From positions 1 through 46,562 of the IMG/VR virus record IMGVR_UViG_3300047473_000023: 46,562 nt of DNA; one strand, written 5' to 3'. A program made the position numbers and the translations under genes. Under the pieces are notes generated by a model. That model searched no databases. It was not told the origin of the DNA and saw only the letters and a list, made by a program, of their open reading frames with translations. This DNA comes from a virus. Within the stretch, counting starts at the first letter, position 1. Every line of letters begins with the position of its first letter. Positions 37,877 to 46,021 of this stretch are shown in pieces.

Positions 37877-39597
37877 TAGCCACCCCCTACCATTGCTTGC
37901 AGGGCGTTCTGGCCCCCGCCGATGTCGGCTTGAGATAGGGTCTTGGCTCCCGCCGAGAGTTGCTGAGCCTGTTGCGCTTGCTGCTCGGCCTGTTGCTGTT
38001 GAGCCCGTTTCTGGCGGAGTTCTGCGAGTTGCTCAGGACTACGAATCATTCGTGGGTCGTTGCCTTTGAGTTCTGAGAACCGCTCGACCGCGAAGTCTAC
38101 GTCGATGTTGTCCATGGCGGTTGGGTCTACGCCAGCGAGGTTGCCGACCAGCGAGAGAACTTCCTGGATCGCGACGGCGTCGGTGGCGTCCTGCGCGAGC
38201 TTAAGCATCGACACAAAAGAGACAGTCATGGATTGGCCGGAGAGTTCCGGCGGGGGCGGGGGGATCAGCCCGGCGCGCTTGGCGATGGCGAAGACTCGTT
38301 CAACGATCGGGCGTAAGCACTCAGCATCCAGCCGCTCAAACACAGGGCCAAGCATGATGAGAGACTCGGCGCGCCGTTGTTGTATCTCAACCGCAGTGAT
38401 ATTCGAACGGGTTTCGAACTGAGAAATGGGTTGAAATAGATGATTGAAAAATATAAGTTTGAGGCGCTCTCGGACTTCATTGAGATCCTCCACAATCTCT
38501 GATACAGGGAATTGAGATTGGTAGACTGACGCAATGCCCGGGCGCCCGGTGGCGGCAAAGCCTGTGACGTAAGTCATACCGCCGGGGAGGAGGGAAGCAG
38601 GTTTGTTTTTGAGTTGAATGTCGGCAACCAGCGGGGGGTTGACCATCTTGTCTATGGCTTGTTGCTTGCGCCGTGACTCGAGTTGGAGTTGTTTTTGATC
38701 CCCGAGGGCGTCCATGGCTGGACTCCGTCCGTACGGATCATTTGAAGTGAGATACCAGCGAGCAGTGACGTTGGGCTGTTCGTAGTACCCGGTCTTCCGA
38801 AGAAAGCCGCGGTTGTCGCCTGAATTGTTTTGCGGAGAAGCACTTCCTCCCCACTCCCAAAAGCACTCGCGGAAGGTAAAGTGTTTGGGTACCCCAAAGT
38901 CTCGTCCATCATCGTTGGGCTCGATTAGTTGGGCGATGATTATCTCGCGGGTGAGGCCGGCGCCGTTTGGAAGGTTGTAGGCTTGCTTAACGGAATCGGA
39001 GCAGTTCTCGATGCCGAACTCGTTGACGACCTGCCGGATTGTTTGTACGTATTCGAGAGCGAGGACCGTGGGCCGATAGCGCCCGTCGAGGGCGACGTAA
39101 TACTCTCCGGCGCAGGCGTTGCGGAAGATAGCGACGTCTTCGTAATCTTCGTAGATAAGTAAAGAGGCGGTACCGAAGACGACGAGGTCCATCAGGTACT
39201 GCGCGATGGAGGGGTAGAAATTACCTTCGGCAAAAATCAAACGAAGAAGGCGCTCGCACGAGGCAAGCCAAAGGCTGGCAGGGGTGGTGCCGGTGGAGTC
39301 AAGGTGGCCGACCTTGAGCCCAAACCACGGTTGGATTGGAGAGACTTTGCCTGACATCAACCCTGCGGCAAGGTTCTGGGCGCAGAGATAGCCGGAGGAG
39401 TCAATAATGTGTTGGTTGATCGGGGAACCCCGGTTTTGTTGGTTGGGGGTGATCAGCCATTTGTACCGGCGAGGCATGAAATAGTCACCGCATTCACGCC
39501 AATGGGTCCACCATGAATAGCGGTTGTCCCGCATCCCTAAGATCAAGGACTCGGCGTACTTTCGGTAGTTGCGGTCGGCCTCAGTTACTTGGCGCAT
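37876..39597 (-). CDS. Portal (head-tail connector) protein
   Basis: 573 residues. The N-terminal portal signature is clear: RDNRYSWWTHWRECGDYFMPR, HIIDSSGYLCAQNLAAGLMSG, IQPWFGL. Later come YLTSNDPYGRSPAMDALGDQK and VAIQEVLSLVGNLAG. The end is a Gln/Ala-rich coil (QQQQAEQQAQQAQQ). It forms the dodecameric ring for DNA entry. It follows two very short genes after the terminase. Confidence 0.9.
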   Translation of the reverse strand: MRQVTEADRNYRKYAESLILGMRDNRYSWWTHWRECGDYFMPRRYKWLITPNQQNRGSPINQHIIDSSGYLCAQNLAAGLMSGKVSPIQPWFGLKVGHLDSTGTTPASLWLASCERLLRLIFAEGNFYPSIAQYLMDLVVFGTASLLIYEDYEDVAIFRNACAGEYYVALDGRYRPTVLALEYVQTIRQVVNEFGIENCSDSVKQAYNLPNGAGLTREIIIAQLIEPNDDGRDFGVPKHFTFRECFWEWGGSASPQNNSGDNRGFLRKTGYYEQPNVTARWYLTSNDPYGRSPAMDALGDQKQLQLESRRKQQAIDKMVNPPLVADIQLKNKPASLLPGGMTYVTGFAATGRPGIASVYQSQFPVSEIVEDLNEVRERLKLIFFNHLFQPISQFETRSNITAVEIQQRRAESLIMLGPVFERLDAECLRPIVERVFAIAKRAGLIPPPPPELSGQSMTVSFVSMLKLAQDATDAVAIQEVLSLVGNLAGVDPTAMDNIDVDFAVERFSELKGNDPRMIRSPEQLAELRQKRAQQQQAEQQAQQAQQLSAGAKTLSQADIGGGQNALQAMVGGG

Positions 39598-39757
39598 TGG
39601 TTACCGCCGAGGTTATCTGTTGGGTGCTTGGGGGCTGATCTTGGTAGACCTGCTTACCCATGGATTGCATATGCGCCGCGGCCATGGCGAGATAGGCTGC
39701 GGGGACTGGCGCTTGTTGTGGCTGCAGGCGGGGTCCTTTGGAGATTGGAGCTTTCAT
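39581..39757 (-). CDS. Short late ORF between terminase and portal (58 aa)
   Basis: ATG 39757 overlaps the previous stop (ATGA at 39754-39757) and its stop lies within the portal start, giving an unbroken chain of coupled genes. Product: Pro/Gln-rich start (RLQPQQAPVPAAYLAMAAAHMQ) then a polar tail. Below the size usually kept, but the overlaps on both sides support it. Function unknown. Confidence 0.5.
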   Translation of the reverse strand: MKAPISKGPRLQPQQAPVPAAYLAMAAAHMQSMGKQVYQDQPPSTQQITSAVTNAPSN

Positions 39758-39981
39758 GAGCCGAGGAGCTTTTTCTGGTTGCTCGGGGCGCCACCGCCCT
39801 GAGGAGGTAGGACAGAAGAGCCTAGGAACGAGGGAGTGGTGCCGCCACCAGCCGGGGTTGAGGTAGCGACGGCAGTGGTTGGAGTCTGCGATGGGGTGAT
39901 TACTTGCGAGGCTGTGGGTGCAGCCTGCATTATGATTGGCGCCGGTGCAGCCGCTGTGTGCGGCGAGAACATGTGGGTCAA
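39754..39981 (-). CDS. Short low-complexity late protein (75 aa)
   Basis: TTG 39981 (overlapping the terminase TGA, with AGAGGATGG upstream) or ATG 39972. Ala/Thr/Pro/Gly-rich, likely disordered (APAPIIMQAAPTASQVITP), ending SNQKKLLGS. It is coupled to its neighbours by overlaps. No function can be read. Confidence 0.5.
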   Translation of the reverse strand: MTHMFSPHTAAAPAPIIMQAAPTASQVITPSQTPTTAVATSTPAGGGTTPSFLGSSVLPPQGGGAPSNQKKLLGS

Positions 39982-41483
39982 GCTACCATCCTCTTCGAGT
40001 CAAAAGGGTTATACTCAAACTCACAACCTGTCTTTTGGCCGAAACCGTCGACCTGCTCGCGAGATTGGATTGGATAGGCAAAGGTCAAGGCCAGGGCATC
40101 GGCGCGGTCAGGGCTGCGATCGGAACCGAGACGGCGCATGACGTCTTCTTTCTTTTCAAGGAGAATCCGGCCTTTGCCATCGATAGCGTAAGTCGGGGCT
40201 ATTAGTTGGGCCCGTAGGTCAGGGTCGTTGGGGATCGCGCCACCTGAACGAATCCAGGCCCGCATGGCTCCCCACATCGCAGCCCGCTTATTGGCATACA
40301 CTTCACCTGAGTTCCCGGTGGCAGCACCACCGACATCGTCTGCCCCGCCGAACTGGACATCCCACGCATGAAGCCCCAAGGCACGAACATTATCGACCAC
40401 GCCGCCACCGACACCACCTCCGTCGATGAAGATGCCGTCCGTGGAGTGCGCCCCGGCAGCGGATAGTATTTTGGCAGCGAGTTCGACGGTGTTGATGCCA
40501 CGGTAGAACTCCCAGGAGGTTGTACGCCCGTCGCGGCCTCGACGGAAGGCGATGACGGATTCGTTAGCGCCGTATCGTGCGACGTCACAGCCAAGAGCGA
40601 CTGCGTCGGTGATGTCACAGACAGCTTCGCGCGTCATGGCGTTGTCAACGTCGAAGGCAGAGATGAACTCCATTTCGCCTTGGCGTGGGAACATGCCTTT
40701 GACACGGATACGAACGAAGTCAGAGTCCTCGCCGTAGGCTTCGATCCACCGCGCGAAGACTTCTTTGTTGGTAAAGGAAACTGTGCGGGAGTCAATTTGT
40801 TCCGAGTTCCAGTATTTGCCATGGCTGGAGACGTCGAAGCAATCGCGGAATCGGCCAATGGACCGGGTAGGATTGCCAAAGGCGAACCAAAGGATTTCGG
40901 TATCGGCATCGGTGAGAGCCCCTTCGGCAACCTCCCAGATGGTGTCGGGGATTTCCGAGGCTTCGTCCATGACGAGAAGGAGGCGTTTGCCTTGATTGTG
41001 AAGGCCCGCGAAGGCGGCGGGGTTCTTTTCTGACCATGGGACTTGGTCGATACGCCAAGTGCGTTCGCGGGATGGGTCTCGTGAGAGAAGGGCGGTGGCG
41101 GTGAGTTGGAAGTGTTCGCGGCCGAGGAAACGATTAAACCAAGTGCCAAGTTCGGCCCAGGTTTTGGTTTTAAGCTGTGTCTCAGTGTTGGCTGTTACTA
41201 CGCCACGTGTGTCAGGGGCCGTGGTGAAAGCCCAGAGGATAAGCCAGGAAACGAGGGCGGACTTGCCGATGCCGTGGCCTGAGGCACGGGCGATTTTGAT
41301 AGCGTTATTTATGTCTATTAAACCAGTTTCAACATCTTCTAGAATTTTAAGTTGCCAGGGTTCAGGGCCTTTAAACCGAGCAAGTGAACCTTTAGGCTCA
41401 CCCCAAGGGAAAGCCCCCAAAACAAAGCGCAATGGGCTTTTATTACAAGAAGCCAACCAATCTAGAAGACCTTGATTTATCAA
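39978..41483 (-). CDS. Terminase large subunit
   Basis: 501 residues from TTG 41483, which has CAGGAGGCGATT in front. ATPase: Walker A-like SGHGIGKSA (about 69-77), Walker B LLLVMDEASE (about 167-176), coupling motif FGNPTR. Nuclease: GCDVARYG (first Asp near 295), IDGGGVGGG and a closing SPDRADALALTF. It powers packaging and cuts DNA. The type resembles BPP-1/epsilon15-like terminases. The gene order, with the fibre gene between the two terminase genes, is unusual. Confidence 0.92.
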   Translation of the reverse strand: MINQGLLDWLASCNKSPLRFVLGAFPWGEPKGSLARFKGPEPWQLKILEDVETGLIDINNAIKIARASGHGIGKSALVSWLILWAFTTAPDTRGVVTANTETQLKTKTWAELGTWFNRFLGREHFQLTATALLSRDPSRERTWRIDQVPWSEKNPAAFAGLHNQGKRLLLVMDEASEIPDTIWEVAEGALTDADTEILWFAFGNPTRSIGRFRDCFDVSSHGKYWNSEQIDSRTVSFTNKEVFARWIEAYGEDSDFVRIRVKGMFPRQGEMEFISAFDVDNAMTREAVCDITDAVALGCDVARYGANESVIAFRRGRDGRTTSWEFYRGINTVELAAKILSAAGAHSTDGIFIDGGGVGGGVVDNVRALGLHAWDVQFGGADDVGGAATGNSGEVYANKRAAMWGAMRAWIRSGGAIPNDPDLRAQLIAPTYAIDGKGRILLEKKEDVMRRLGSDRSPDRADALALTFAYPIQSREQVDGFGQKTGCEFEYNPFDSKRMVA

Positions 41484-41543
41484 AATCGCCTCCTGATTGG
41501 GATTACTTTCGTGGCAAGAAGAAATTTGCGCATTAGATATCCT

Positions 41544-43841
41544 TTAGACGCCCCTGCAAATGCCGGAAACGACCGCGCTGGCCGCGAAATTCGTCGCGGT
41601 CCCGCCGACATAGTTTGTCAGCGTGACCACGGTCGCGGTCGCCGTGGCGATGATCGCGGCAGTTGATGTCGTCTCGTTTTGCGCGGTGCAAACCCACCTG
41701 TTAGCCGCCGACGTGAGCGTGAATGTCATCGCGGAAGTCGCACTGGCGTCGTGGGTCATGACGAACGCGCCCGAGCCGTTCGAGTAGGTCAGCGCGCCGT
41801 TTGTCGGGCTCGCCGGCGCTGCCCCGCTGTCCCACAAATGCCCGTTGACATAATTGCCGTTCGCGCGGGTTTGCCACATCGAGCCCGTGGCGGTCAGGAT
41901 CGCGTTTATCACTCCGTTGTAGCCAATGAAAGTGTGAGAGGCGGTTGCGCCCGAGCCTTCCAAGGCGAGCCCGTAGTTATCGGAGGTTACGAATATATTG
42001 CCACCGTTTTTGCCGGTGTAATTCGGCGCGCTGGTCGACGCGTAATACCCGCCAATCGCTAAATTGATGAACGAGTTCGGACTCGGCGGGGTTGTGCCGC
42101 CGAAAACGGAGACCTGCCCGTTCGCGGTGAATGTTGCGGGCGCGCCCGAGTACAGCGTCGAGCCGCTGTGCGTGATCGCGCCAGAAAAGGTTTGCGTCTG
42201 TCCGAGGACAGCCACTGTGTCGGTTGCGGCGGGGAAAGTGAGTGTGTAGTTGGTTGCGCCGGCGTTAGCGCTTGTGAAGGTCGTGGCGCCCGTCGATGAT
42301 CCAAGCAGGAGAATGTCGGAATTGGTGAACGTCTGTGCGGCGGTCCATGTGTTTGGAGAACTGGCGGAAACACCGCCGCCCGCTGGCGTTTGCCAAGAAC
42401 CATCGCCGCGAAGGTAGGTTGTGCTTGATGGCGTTCCCGTCGCGGAGATAACGCCAACTGGAATGGTTCCCGCGCCAGTGACCGTGCCGGTAAAGGCGGG
42501 ACTTGGAAACGTCTGTGTGGAAGTCCATGTGTTGGCGTGGCCGAGATTGAGCGATGCCACGACGGCGCCGGTCGTCGGGGTGACGGTCAACGTGCTATCG
42601 GAGTTGGAAACGGAAGAAACAGCACCACCGCCGCCAGATGCGTTGATGGTTTGGTTAGGCCATGTTCCGGTGATTGAGGTTATGTTGGTGCCGGCGATGA
42701 GGCCAGGGGAACTTACACCGGTGCCTCCATGCGCAACAGACAGCACAGTACCAGACCAATTGCCATCATTAATGGTTGCGCCGCCGGGTATTGCGCCAGA
42801 GGCGAGTGCGGAGGCGGGGTAGTTGGTAGCATTGGATAGGTTTCCTGCGGAAGGTGTACCGAGGGAACCTCCGCCTTGAAGCGCTGTGCCTGTAGTGGTA
42901 CCATAGGCTACTGAAAAAACACCACCAGAAGCTAAAAGCCCTGTGCCCGCCTCTGCGCAACCAAGGGCTATGGTAGAGGCATTAGGGCAGGTGTAGGCGG
43001 CGGTGAAAGCACCGCTACCGAATGCTCCGCCGGCTACTGTCGTTAATCCTGACGCGGTGGTGATAGCCGCAGGGAGCGCGGTTCCTGCGAGGGACCCGGC
43101 GGGGAAACCTGTTGTGTTGGTGAGAGTCCCGCTGGAAGGGGTCCCGAGCGCGGGAGTGACGAAGACTGGATTTGTCGTTCCGGTGATCGCCCCGGTACCG
43201 TTTAGGTTGGTAGCAAGGCCGGTGAGTATGTTGGTGCCCGGGATCAACGGCCCGATGGCTGTGGAGCTTGACCATAGCCCAAGATTGTTCGCTGCGGGGG
43301 TGCCTGAGGAGGATACGTTGCCCCCACCGGATAGGGTTTGGAAACCAACCACGCCGGAGTTGTTGTAAAGGTATTGGCCGGAGGTTGCGCCGATGATCGG
43401 GGTGGAGCCGTTGGTGATGCCGCCTGTGCCCCCGGTGGCGTTAAAGGCTAGGAGGGTTGAGATAACCGCGCCGGAACCGGAACCAGAGGTAGAGGCCTGG
43501 GCAAAGGTACACACGCCGTTAATGGCCGACGCGTCACCAGTTGAAGGGATTGCGGTGTAGGTTCCGGGCGAAGTGACGGTGACACCGGTGATGGCGCCTG
43601 AGGAAACGGAAGAGACAGTTACTGTGGCGGGAACGGGATTGGCCGCGCCGATTTGGGGACAGGTGAGGGTTAAGGTATCGCCAAGGGCGTAACCAGTACC
43701 GCCGGAAATGATTTTAAGTCTGGTAGTGGTGAGGCCGAAGGTCTGGCCGTTGAGGGCGTAGATGCCGGAAGCGCCATTGAATTGGGCAAAGCTTGGGGAA
43801 AGACCCAGAAGTAGAAATAGGCAGGCTAAGAACCGTTTCAT
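41544..43841 (-). CDS. Fibre-like protein with signal peptide
   Basis: 765 residues. Starts with a signal peptide (MKRFLACLFLLLGLSPSFAQ, cut at SFA-Q). A domain with GGTGYALGDTLTL and TSGSGSGA follows (about residues 40-130), then a long Gly/Thr/Ser-rich fibre body with SGQYLYNNSGVVGFQ and TTYLRGDGSWQTPAGGG repeats, and a beta-rich end. Likely a receptor-binding fibre. It lies between the small and large terminase genes. ATG 43841 behind GGAGGCGGAT. Confidence 0.75.
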   Translation of the reverse strand: MKRFLACLFLLLGLSPSFAQFNGASGIYALNGQTFGLTTTRLKIISGGTGYALGDTLTLTCPQIGAANPVPATVTVSSVSSGAITGVTVTSPGTYTAIPSTGDASAINGVCTFAQASTSGSGSGAVISTLLAFNATGGTGGITNGSTPIIGATSGQYLYNNSGVVGFQTLSGGGNVSSSGTPAANNLGLWSSSTAIGPLIPGTNILTGLATNLNGTGAITGTTNPVFVTPALGTPSSGTLTNTTGFPAGSLAGTALPAAITTASGLTTVAGGAFGSGAFTAAYTCPNASTIALGCAEAGTGLLASGGVFSVAYGTTTGTALQGGGSLGTPSAGNLSNATNYPASALASGAIPGGATINDGNWSGTVLSVAHGGTGVSSPGLIAGTNITSITGTWPNQTINASGGGGAVSSVSNSDSTLTVTPTTGAVVASLNLGHANTWTSTQTFPSPAFTGTVTGAGTIPVGVISATGTPSSTTYLRGDGSWQTPAGGGVSASSPNTWTAAQTFTNSDILLLGSSTGATTFTSANAGATNYTLTFPAATDTVAVLGQTQTFSGAITHSGSTLYSGAPATFTANGQVSVFGGTTPPSPNSFINLAIGGYYASTSAPNYTGKNGGNIFVTSDNYGLALEGSGATASHTFIGYNGVINAILTATGSMWQTRANGNYVNGHLWDSGAAPASPTNGALTYSNGSGAFVMTHDASATSAMTFTLTSAANRWVCTAQNETTSTAAIIATATATVVTLTNYVGGTATNFAASAVVSGICRGV

Positions 43842-44407
43842 ATCCGCCTCCGGATACCACCTTCGGGCGTGGGCTCGACCTCGACGATGTTGTCGGCCTT
43901 GGAGGATCGGGACAAGGCGCGCTCGAGTTCGGCGGCGAAGTCAGCGTTGAGGTTGATTGAGGTGGACTTTTTAGGGACGCCGTAGCGATCTTCGACATCG
44001 GCGATGATGGAGTTGTAGTCTTTGATTGGGAGGAGGTCCCCGGATTCATCGGCAGCGACGAGGCGATCGAGGCGTTGGGTTTTGGCCAAGCGCAGAGTCC
44101 GGATGTCTACTTCGGCATCGGCAGTCATGTCCGCAATCATCGCGTCGGCGATCCGTTCACGGTACCGGGCGAGGACGTCCTGGGCAGCGGGGGAGTTGAG
44201 TATGGTTGAAATGCGTTGCTCGGAGTAACCAGTGATTTCCGCGATTTGGTTATTACGAAGGCCTCGGGCTACTAGGCGCAGGACGCGGTGATGAGAGTCC
44301 CGGAGTTTGTCCGGGCTTACAATCAGTTCGCGGCGTACTGGTGCAAGCAAGGTGGTCATGTCTTCACTGGTTAGGGCACGAAGCCCTGTTGCAACGCGGT
44401 TAACCAT
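43838..44407 (-). CDS. Terminase small subunit-like protein
   Basis: 189 residues. Residues about 35-75 hold an HTH of the small-terminase type (VLRLVARGLRNNQIAEITGYSEQRISTIL), followed by a helical oligomerisation part (DVLARYRERIADAMIADM) and a charged C-terminus that may contact the large subunit. Position at the head of the late unit supports the call. Its start overlaps the GIY-YIG gene. Confidence 0.75.
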   Translation of the reverse strand: MVNRVATGLRALTSEDMTTLLAPVRRELIVSPDKLRDSHHRVLRLVARGLRNNQIAEITGYSEQRISTILNSPAAQDVLARYRERIADAMIADMTADAEVDIRTLRLAKTQRLDRLVAADESGDLLPIKDYNSIIADVEDRYGVPKKSTSINLNADFAAELERALSRSSKADNIVEVEPTPEGGIRRRI

Positions 44408-44684
44408 TAGCTACGACCTGGAGTTTGGCTGGCGGCGACCAGGACAGCTCGGAGCACACTGAAGTGTAGGTCGCCGCCAACTGATCAACGCGAGCGGGTC
44501 GGAGTTCCACCGCGTCGAAAGTCACAGGCCGGATCGGGAGAAACTTCGCAAGAGGCTGGCCACGGCGTTGGTTAGCGTGGGCAGCAACTCGCGCGAGAGG
44601 ATTATGCCCCGCGCCGACGAAAACCACCCGCCCGCGATGGCGGAGGATGTAAACCCCTGGCATAAGGATGGCTGAAACGTCCAC
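44400..44684 (-). CDS. GIY-YIG domain protein, first late gene (94 aa)
   Basis: GTG 44684 is chosen: AGGAGA lies seven bases upstream and the late promoter's start point is predicted near 44702, downstream of the ATG at 44720. The product shows the GIY-YIG core: PGVYILRHRGR (GIY position) and VVFVGAGHNPLARVAAH (YIG position). It is very short, a minimal nuclease domain. Next to terminase, it could help processing of packaged DNA (inference); alternatively it is a mobile remnant. Confidence 0.7.
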   Translation of the reverse strand: MDVSAILMPGVYILRHRGRVVFVGAGHNPLARVAAHANQRRGQPLAKFLPIRPVTFDAVELRPARVDQLAATYTSVCSELSWSPPAKLQVVANG

Positions 44685-44708
44685 CGACCTTCTCCTATTC
44701 TGCCTATC

Positions 44709-44737
44709 AGCATGGCACATTCGGGGCGCGAAGTCAA
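44709..44737 (-). promoter_or_regulatory. Late promoter, TTGACT-17-CATGCT
   Basis: On the minus strand TTGACT (44737-44732) and CATGCT (44714-44709) are 17 bp apart, with TG in the extended -10 position. It is the only promoter-like site I found for the leftward late unit, just upstream of the GIY-YIG and terminase genes. The -10 is weak, so a phage or host activator may be needed. Confidence 0.6.
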
Positions 44738-44838
44738 GCGGGAATTTGCCGGGGCGCGCGCGGAAAAGTGATTGATCGGCTTCTGGGGCAAAATAATATC
44801 AGGTGCAGGGAACCAATCACAAATCAACATTATTAAAA

Positions 44839-44867
44839 TTGACAACATAAAGCGAAGGGTGTATAAT
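44839..44867 (+). promoter_or_regulatory. Consensus promoter TTGACA-17-TATAAT
   Basis: A fully consensus sigma70 promoter (TTGACA 44839-44844; TATAAT 44862-44867, 17 bp) facing right, 31 bases before the ATG of the HNH gene. It is divergent from the late promoter. The region is AT-rich. Confidence 0.85.
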
Positions 44868-44897
44868 ACATTTGTATTTTAAATTTGGAGAAGTGTC

Positions 44898-45398
44898 ATG
44901 CCGATGCCTATAGCCCCTGGACATACGCCTGAGCAGATCGCAGAGTCGTTTGGTTATAACCCAGAGACAGGAGCAGTCTGGAGAACCTTTGGTCGCGCCG
45001 CTGGTAGAGTAATCATGTACAACGTGGTTATGCTGGAAGGTTACTCATACCAAGTTTGCCGAATTGCTTGGTGCATACATTATGGTGAATGGCCGCCGTT
45101 GGATCGCTACATTGACCACATTAATGGAAAGCATTGGGATGACCGCCCCGAGAACATGAGATTAGCTACGCCGAGAGAAAATATATATAACACTGTGCGC
45201 AATGGCAAACATTCTCGTGGAGTTAGATTTGACTCAAGAAACTCCAGCAACCCCTGGATCGCGCGCATTCGCAACCACGGCGTGGAACGCCACCTTGGTA
45301 ACTTTGCAACCCACGCCGAAGCCGCCCGCGCCTATGCCGAAGCCGCAATCGAACTCCACGGCGAATTCGCACTGGACTATAGCAATATCATAAAGTGA
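44898..45398 (+). CDS. HNH endonuclease with AP2-like tail
   Basis: 166 residues; ATG 44898 behind GGAGAAGTGTC. Core: SFGYNPETGAVWR, VCRIAWCIHYGEWP, IDHINGKHWDDRPENMRLATPREN, followed by an AP2-like tail (RGVRFDSRNSSNPWIARI, RHLGNFATHAEAARAYAEA). Unlike the other three HNH genes it has its own perfect promoter and lies outside an operon, with hairpins after it. Confidence 0.85.
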   Translation: MPMPIAPGHTPEQIAESFGYNPETGAVWRTFGRAAGRVIMYNVVMLEGYSYQVCRIAWCIHYGEWPPLDRYIDHINGKHWDDRPENMRLATPRENIYNTVRNGKHSRGVRFDSRNSSNPWIARIRNHGVERHLGNFATHAEAARAYAEAAIELHGEFALDYSNIIK

Positions 45399-45468
45399 AG
45401 GGGGTGATTTAAAACCCATGCAAAAAATAGTAAGGGGGAGGGGGCAGGCCGCGGGCAGACAAAATTTT

Positions 45469-45523
45469 GGCCCCGGGGGGTACCGGGGCCGGGAGGGAGG
45501 GGCGGGCAGGGGTTAGCCTGCCC
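45469..45523. terminator. Two hairpins between convergent genes
   Basis: GGCCCCGG/CCGGGGCC (45469-45476 and 45483-45490) and GGGCAGG/CCTGCCC (45504-45510 and 45517-45523). On the minus strand the first is followed by AAAATTTT, so it may end the gene at 45535-45882; from the plus side they may end the HNH transcript. The 135-bp gap 45399-45534 is G-rich and otherwise empty. Confidence 0.55.
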
Positions 45524-45534
45524 GGTTGGGGGGT

Positions 45535-45882
45535 TCAGTCTAGATAGGTCTGGCAGGAGGCAAGGGTCGCGGCCTTGTCGGTCGCGGCTTTGAAGGATAG
45601 GGCGTCCGCGTTGGCCTTGATGAAGGCGGCAAGGGCAGGGGCATGGTCTAGGACGGTTGCCCATTGGGTAGCGTATAGGGTGGTTCCGTACTGGCCGGTT
45701 CCGAGCATGGTGACGCAGCCTTTCTCGGAGACTTTGAAGGAGACGGAGCGGGTTTTGGCCTTGGCGAGTTGCGCGTTTTGTTCCTGTAGGGCGGCGACGA
45801 GTTTAAGGAGGTCATCGATTGACGGCGTGGCGGGCTTGGCTTCGAGAACGCGGCGGCCGTTGTGCAGGGGGAGGTTGGACAT
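45535..45882 (-). CDS. Conserved small phage protein, unknown function (115 aa)
   Basis: ATG 45882 (MSNLPLHNGRR) is chosen, because an in-frame ATG at 45936 falls close to the -10 of the promoter at 45927-45955. Helical N-terminal half (SIDDLLKLVAALQEQNAQLA), then VSFKVSEKGCVTMLGTGQYGTTLYATQW, a pattern I know from many phage proteins with unknown function (KVSEKG-xV-x3-GxGxxxxTLYxxQW). It is separated from the late unit and transcribed on its own. Confidence 0.7.
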   Translation of the reverse strand: MSNLPLHNGRRVLEAKPATPSIDDLLKLVAALQEQNAQLAKAKTRSVSFKVSEKGCVTMLGTGQYGTTLYATQWATVLDHAPALAAFIKANADALSFKAATDKAATLASCQTYLD

Positions 45883-45926
45883 GGTGTAGGTTCCGTAGGT
45901 TGGCGTTGCGTCGTTGCAACGTCCGG

Positions 45927-45955
45927 AGAATGGCATGGGGCGGGGTAGGGCGCAA
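45927..45955 (-). promoter_or_regulatory. Minus-strand promoter, TTGCGC-17-CATTCT
   Basis: TTGCGC (45955-45950) and CATTCT (45932-45927) with 17 bp between and TGC before the -10. It shares spacing and the TGC-CATxCT layout with the late promoter at 44709-44737, so both may answer to one regulator. Confidence 0.5.
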
Positions 45956-46021
45956 GAAAAGTTTTCTAATCACAAAGTTGTAGGAGGAAAGGATGAGGCG
46001 GGGCGACGAAAGTAGGGGGAG

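Noticed and set aside
40202-41149. Several long ORFs opposite or overlapping the large terminase
   Set aside because: Low-complexity shadows; the terminase frame carries all conserved motifs.
45883-45936. Longer N-terminus for the gene at 45535
   Set aside because: The extra 18 codons lie over the start region of the likely promoter (45927-45955) and have no ribosome site.
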